A stretch of 8,430 bases of DNA from Profundicola sp964553105 (GTDB taxonomy: Bacteria > Bacteroidota > Bacteroidia > Flavobacteriales > Weeksellaceae): contig CAZKJO010000064.1 of the NCBI GenBank assembly GCA_964553105.1, positions 1 to 8,430 of the forward strand, given 5' to 3'. The notes beneath the pieces were generated by a model that did not search any database, was not told the origin of the DNA, and saw nothing but the letters and a program-made list of their open reading frames with translations. The translations under genes and the position numbers were made by a program. Positions within the stretch are counted from its first letter, which is position 1, and every line of letters begins with the position of its first letter. This document shows, in pieces, positions 5,999 through 8,430 of this stretch.

Positions 5999-6949
5999 TT
6001 ACCCTTCTTTGTTTTCAATGCCGAGAATACTGTCAATTATTTTGTGTTTAGGTTGCTTATTTATATTTCTTCCCTTTTTACTTCCATAATCATTGATTTC
6101 AAATTTTGCAACCATATGATCTTCCCATTCTTTGACTCTTTTGGGATTTAAAAAATCAAACTTTATCATACAGTTGATAAAATAAGCGATGTATTTATCT
6201 CTTCCTTTACCTCTTGTTTCCTTTACAAAATTGAACTCTTTATTTAAAGTTAAAACTTGATTAAATTCAAGAAAATCTATATACTCTATCATTTTATTTT
6301 CAACGAGTATTTCATATGCCTTTGGCAAATCGTTATGAGGGTTTATAAAAATATCTTGACTCGTAATTTTTCCATAAAAGATATTATCCATTACATTTTT
6401 TAAATCAATCAATTTTTCATTAAACATATCACTTTTGAATGATAAGAGATAAGATAATTCACTAATTTTTTTTCGATAGTCATCATAAGATTTATCAATT
6501 TGAAGTTTTAATGCGGCATATTCTTTTTTAGCAATTTCGTATTCTTTTCTTCGCTCTACCATCTCAGGTGAGTTATCATCAAACTTCATACACCCAGATT
6601 CTAATCTTCCATTCGCAATATTATATCTTTCTCTAAATGGAGTTATTTCCTTCATTCTTAACTGCCAAATACTTTCGTAAGATTTTATTATTCCTTCAAA
6701 AATATTATCACAATCAATAGATTCAATTATAAACTTTCGGTCTTGAAGTTCTTGTATTACTTTTCTGTAAAGACTAATATCTTCAATATCTTTATCTTTC
6801 AATAATTGCTCATCTATCATTTTTGAATCGACAGATATTATTGTCAACATGTCGTCAATAAGATCCTTATCAGCTTTATTGTGTAAATTAAGCTTACCCA
6901 AACGCCTATTTATTTTATTCAAAAGGGCTAAATGTTTTGTCATTAGCAT
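5999..6949 (-). CDS. Unrecognised 316-residue protein coupled to the integrase
   Basis: I do not recognise a known domain. The protein is soluble and charged, with no signal peptide or membrane helix. It is rich in Lys, Glu, Asp and Ile and probably mostly alpha-helical. A strongly heptad-like stretch at about 129-170 (from MVERRKEYEIAKKEY to ISELSYLL) suggests a coiled coil. The C-terminal part is basic, with SKKGRN (290-295) and KQPKHK (298-303), and could touch nucleic acid. Its ATG is separated by one base from the integrase stop (TGA-T-ATG), so translation is very probably coupled. It is the last gene before the terminator. This constant association suggests help in integration, excision or element maintenance, but that is inference. 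Met3 (6943) is an alternative start. Confidence 0.8.
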   Translation of the reverse strand: MLMTKHLALLNKINRRLGKLNLHNKADKDLIDDMLTIISVDSKMIDEQLLKDKDIEDISLYRKVIQELQDRKFIIESIDCDNIFEGIIKSYESIWQLRMKEITPFRERYNIANGRLESGCMKFDDNSPEMVERRKEYEIAKKEYAALKLQIDKSYDDYRKKISELSYLLSFKSDMFNEKLIDLKNVMDNIFYGKITSQDIFINPHNDLPKAYEILVENKMIEYIDFLEFNQVLTLNKEFNFVKETRGKGRDKYIAYFINCMIKFDFLNPKRVKEWEDHMVAKFEINDYGSKKGRNINKQPKHKIIDSILGIENKEG

Positions 6950-6950
6950 A

Positions 6951-8243
6951 TCAATTCAGTTTTTGCATTTCTTTTTCTTTGGTAGCATCGACTACATCTA
7001 TATATGGTTTCATTGATTGATAGTCGGAGTGACCAGTCCATTTCATGATAACTTGGATTGGAATATTACGAGAAATACATAAACAGATAAAGGTTCTTCT
7101 TCCTAAATGAGAAGAGAAATATTCGTATTTCGGCATTGTATGTTCATGCCGTTCACTTCCAACGTAGTAATACTGTGTTATCGGTTCATTGATTTCTGCT
7201 AATTGTCCTAGCTCTTTTAAATATTCATTTGTTTTTTGATTAGAAATTGTTGGTAAAGCTAGATTGTTAGGTAACTCAAATTCTTTATATTTATATAAAA
7301 TCTGTTTAGAGGTATCATTGAGCTCAATGGTTAAAAAATCATTCGTTTTCTTTGTAAGCAACTCAATTTTATTGTTATTAATATTAGACTTTTTGACTTT
7401 TTGAACATCTGAATATCTCAGCCCAGTATAGCAAGTGAAAAGTAAAACATCTCTAACACGGTGTAAATATTGTTTACTTTCTGGAATTATTAATTCTTTT
7501 AGGAGTTTTAACTCTGCTTCTGATAGAAAAATAATTTTCTTATTGGTGTCTTTTATTTTTGGATTAAAATTTTCGAAATCAGTATTCGTTGTAAATCCAT
7601 TCCTCACAGCATATCTTAAAAACCATTTTAGGTTTTTAATGTATTTCTTAGTAGTAACATTGCTTAACTTTTGTTTGAAAAAGTAAGATAATAAGTTAGA
7701 CAACCCTTCTTTATTTAACTTCTCAAATGAAAGTTTATTATCATATTCAAGCAAATGAGATTTAAGTGCTTTAAATTTTTTCTCAGTTCCTAAAGTCCAA
7801 TTATTTAATTTCCCCTGGTCTTTAACAAAAACATCAATCAAATCAAAAAAATCTTGTTCCTCTTGACCTTCTATTTCGATTAAATTAGTTTTTCCTTTAC
7901 CATCATTTTTAGTATTTTGAAAAACTTCTTTAATTTCTTCTTTTGATGGAATAATCTCTTTGATTTGGCAATTAATAAAAAATGTATGTAAAATACTCTT
8001 ATATTCTGCTAATTTCATATTTACATCTTCGCCAAATTCTTCATTGGAATATTTCAATTTTGGATTAACCTTTTCAGTTTCTTCGTTCCATTCTTTCAAA
8101 TCAACTCTGTATCCAGTATATAGATTTATTCTATTTCCATTATAAGTCAAACGAAAAAATAAAGGTGCGTTTTCTTTTACTAATATTCCTTTTTTCTTTC
8201 TCTTTTCAATCCTTAAATTAATCTTACGTTTAATAGCAATCAT
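6951..8243 (-). CDS. int: Tyrosine recombinase (integrase) of a Bacteroidota mobile element
   Basis: Site-specific recombinase that would integrate and excise the element. At 430 residues it has the usual length and three-part plan: an N-terminal arm-binding domain (about 5-95, Arm-DNA-bind_5-like, with LFFRLTYNGNRINLYTGYRV at 28-47), a SAM-like core-binding domain (about 130-225), and a catalytic domain (about 235-425). The full catalytic set is present: Arg276 (TGLRYSD), Lys299 as likely beta-hairpin lysine, His379 and Arg382 (SHLGRR), His405 (WTGHSD) and the nucleophile Tyr414 (KPYIDV). Its ATG is three bases after the stop of a repeat-encoded leader ORF, and its stop is one base before the next gene. 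A matching promoter lies at 8314-8346. The gene looks intact and active. Confidence 0.95.
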   Translation of the reverse strand: MIAIKRKINLRIEKRKKKGILVKENAPLFFRLTYNGNRINLYTGYRVDLKEWNEETEKVNPKLKYSNEEFGEDVNMKLAEYKSILHTFFINCQIKEIIPSKEEIKEVFQNTKNDGKGKTNLIEIEGQEEQDFFDLIDVFVKDQGKLNNWTLGTEKKFKALKSHLLEYDNKLSFEKLNKEGLSNLLSYFFKQKLSNVTTKKYIKNLKWFLRYAVRNGFTTNTDFENFNPKIKDTNKKIIFLSEAELKLLKELIIPESKQYLHRVRDVLLFTCYTGLRYSDVQKVKKSNINNNKIELLTKKTNDFLTIELNDTSKQILYKYKEFELPNNLALPTISNQKTNEYLKELGQLAEINEPITQYYYVGSERHEHTMPKYEYFSSHLGRRTFICLCISRNIPIQVIMKWTGHSDYQSMKPYIDVVDATKEKEMQKLN

Positions 8244-8246
8244 ATC

Positions 8247-8300
8247 TTAAAAATTTACAGCCATTTTTACAGCCATTTTTACAGCCATTTTTACAGCCAT
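8247..8300 (-). CDS. Short leader ORF of MAVK repeats ahead of the integrase
   Basis: A complete 17-codon ORF reads MAVKMAVKMAVKMAVNF and stops (TAA) three bases before the integrase ATG, giving TAA-GAT-ATG. It is encoded by four tandem copies of a 12-bp unit, so gain or loss of whole units never shifts the frame. Each unit also carries its own ATG preceded by AAAA, a favourable start context in this phylum. An in-frame stop (8304-8306) precedes the first ATG. The predicted promoter would start the RNA only a few bases upstream. It may be a translated leader that couples integrase expression. Equally, the coding potential may be incidental to tandem protein-binding sites. No protein evidence is possible from sequence. 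Confidence 0.4.
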   Translation of the reverse strand: MAVKMAVKMAVKMAVNF

Positions 8301-8304
8301 TTTT
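8257..8304. repeat. Four tandem 12-bp repeats before int (possible arm-type sites)
   Basis: ACAGCCATTTTT occurs four times head to tail (8257-8268, 8269-8280, 8281-8292, 8293-8304), all four copies exact. A slightly changed half-copy is not seen on either side. Directly repeated short sites close to the integrase gene and the element end suit binding by the N-terminal arm domain of the integrase or by an excisionase, and occupancy would also block int transcription. The repeat is certain; the role is inferred. Confidence 0.9.
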
Positions 8305-8313
8305 TATGATATT

Positions 8314-8346
8314 CAAATATATTAAATTAAAGTATATGAGAACAAA
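8314..8346 (-). promoter_or_regulatory. Promoter of the leader-int unit
   Basis: On the minus strand TTTG (8346 to 8343) and TATATTTG (8321 to 8314) match the Bacteroidota -33 and -7 elements (TTTG and TAnnTTTG) exactly, with a 21-bp spacer that is within the accepted range. Transcription would begin near 8306-8309, only about 6-9 nt before the leader ORF ATG and at the edge of the 12-bp repeats. Confidence 0.7.
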
Positions 8347-8410
8347 TTTATTTTAAATGTTTGATTTAATGCTTATTATATGTTTAGTGATTTAGCATGA
8401 TACATAAAGT

Positions 8411-8430
8411 GAGAATCCCTGTGGGTCTAC
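8411..8430. other. Possible right attachment site (tRNA 3'-end-like)
   Basis: GAATCCCTGTGGGTCTAC at the very end reads like the last part of a tRNA on the plus strand: the end of the T-loop (GAAT), T-stem CCCTG, acceptor TGGGTCT and discriminator A. The preceding bases do not form a tRNA body, as expected if only the 3' end is duplicated at an element boundary. It lies about 170 bp from the integrase start. No second copy occurs in the window, and the window ends here, so the call is tentative. Confidence 0.3.

Noticed and set aside
7435..8145. Plus-strand ORFs opposite the integrase
   Set aside because: Antisense to an intact tyrosine recombinase with all catalytic residues; composition is that of complemented AT-rich coding DNA.
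8257..8304. CRISPR array
   Set aside because: The units are 12 bp and directly abutting with no spacers; they form a simple tandem repeat.

Overview
The window looks like an AT-rich member of the Bacteroidota, most likely a flavobacterium. The evidence is a promoter matching the Bacteroidota consensus (TTTG, then TAnnTTTG) upstream of the integrase, the general absence of Shine-Dalgarno sequences, a DUF3853-type small DNA-binding protein, and the Bacteroidota style of integrase and mobilization genes. All genes I accept lie on the minus strand, so the text follows transcription from right to left.

Right part (about 2400-8430): an integrative, mobilizable element. At the right edge is a short sequence that could be the 3' end of a tRNA, a typical attachment site. 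Next come a clear promoter, a 17-residue leader ORF made of a tandem 12-bp repeat (MAVK units), a tyrosine recombinase (integrase), and an unrecognised 316-residue protein coupled to it. A good intrinsic terminator at 5872-5894 closes this unit. A second unit follows: a DUF3853 excisionase-like protein, a helix-turn-helix replication-initiator-like protein and a DnaC-type ATPase, all overlapping. A 170-bp gap holds a large oriT-like hairpin. Then come mobC, a mobA relaxase and a small single-pass membrane protein, again overlapping. No coupling protein, type IV secretion gene, primase or replicative helicase is visible. The element is therefore probably mobilized by another conjugative system and may replicate transiently by recruiting the host helicase.

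Left part (1-2400): visibly richer in G+C. It holds one gene, a complete CopB-type (CPH motif) heavy-metal P1B-ATPase with a His-rich N-terminus. The gene is bracketed by the inverted 9-mer GTTACCGGC/GCCGGTAAC. It is followed by a 134-bp imperfect palindrome organised like an integron attC site, so it looks like a gene cassette or other small mobile unit carrying metal resistance. Whether it is cargo of the mobilizable element or neighbouring DNA cannot be decided here, because no left attachment site was found. A 138-bp region of nested palindromes (2523-2660) lies between the mob genes and copB and is not explained by any gene.
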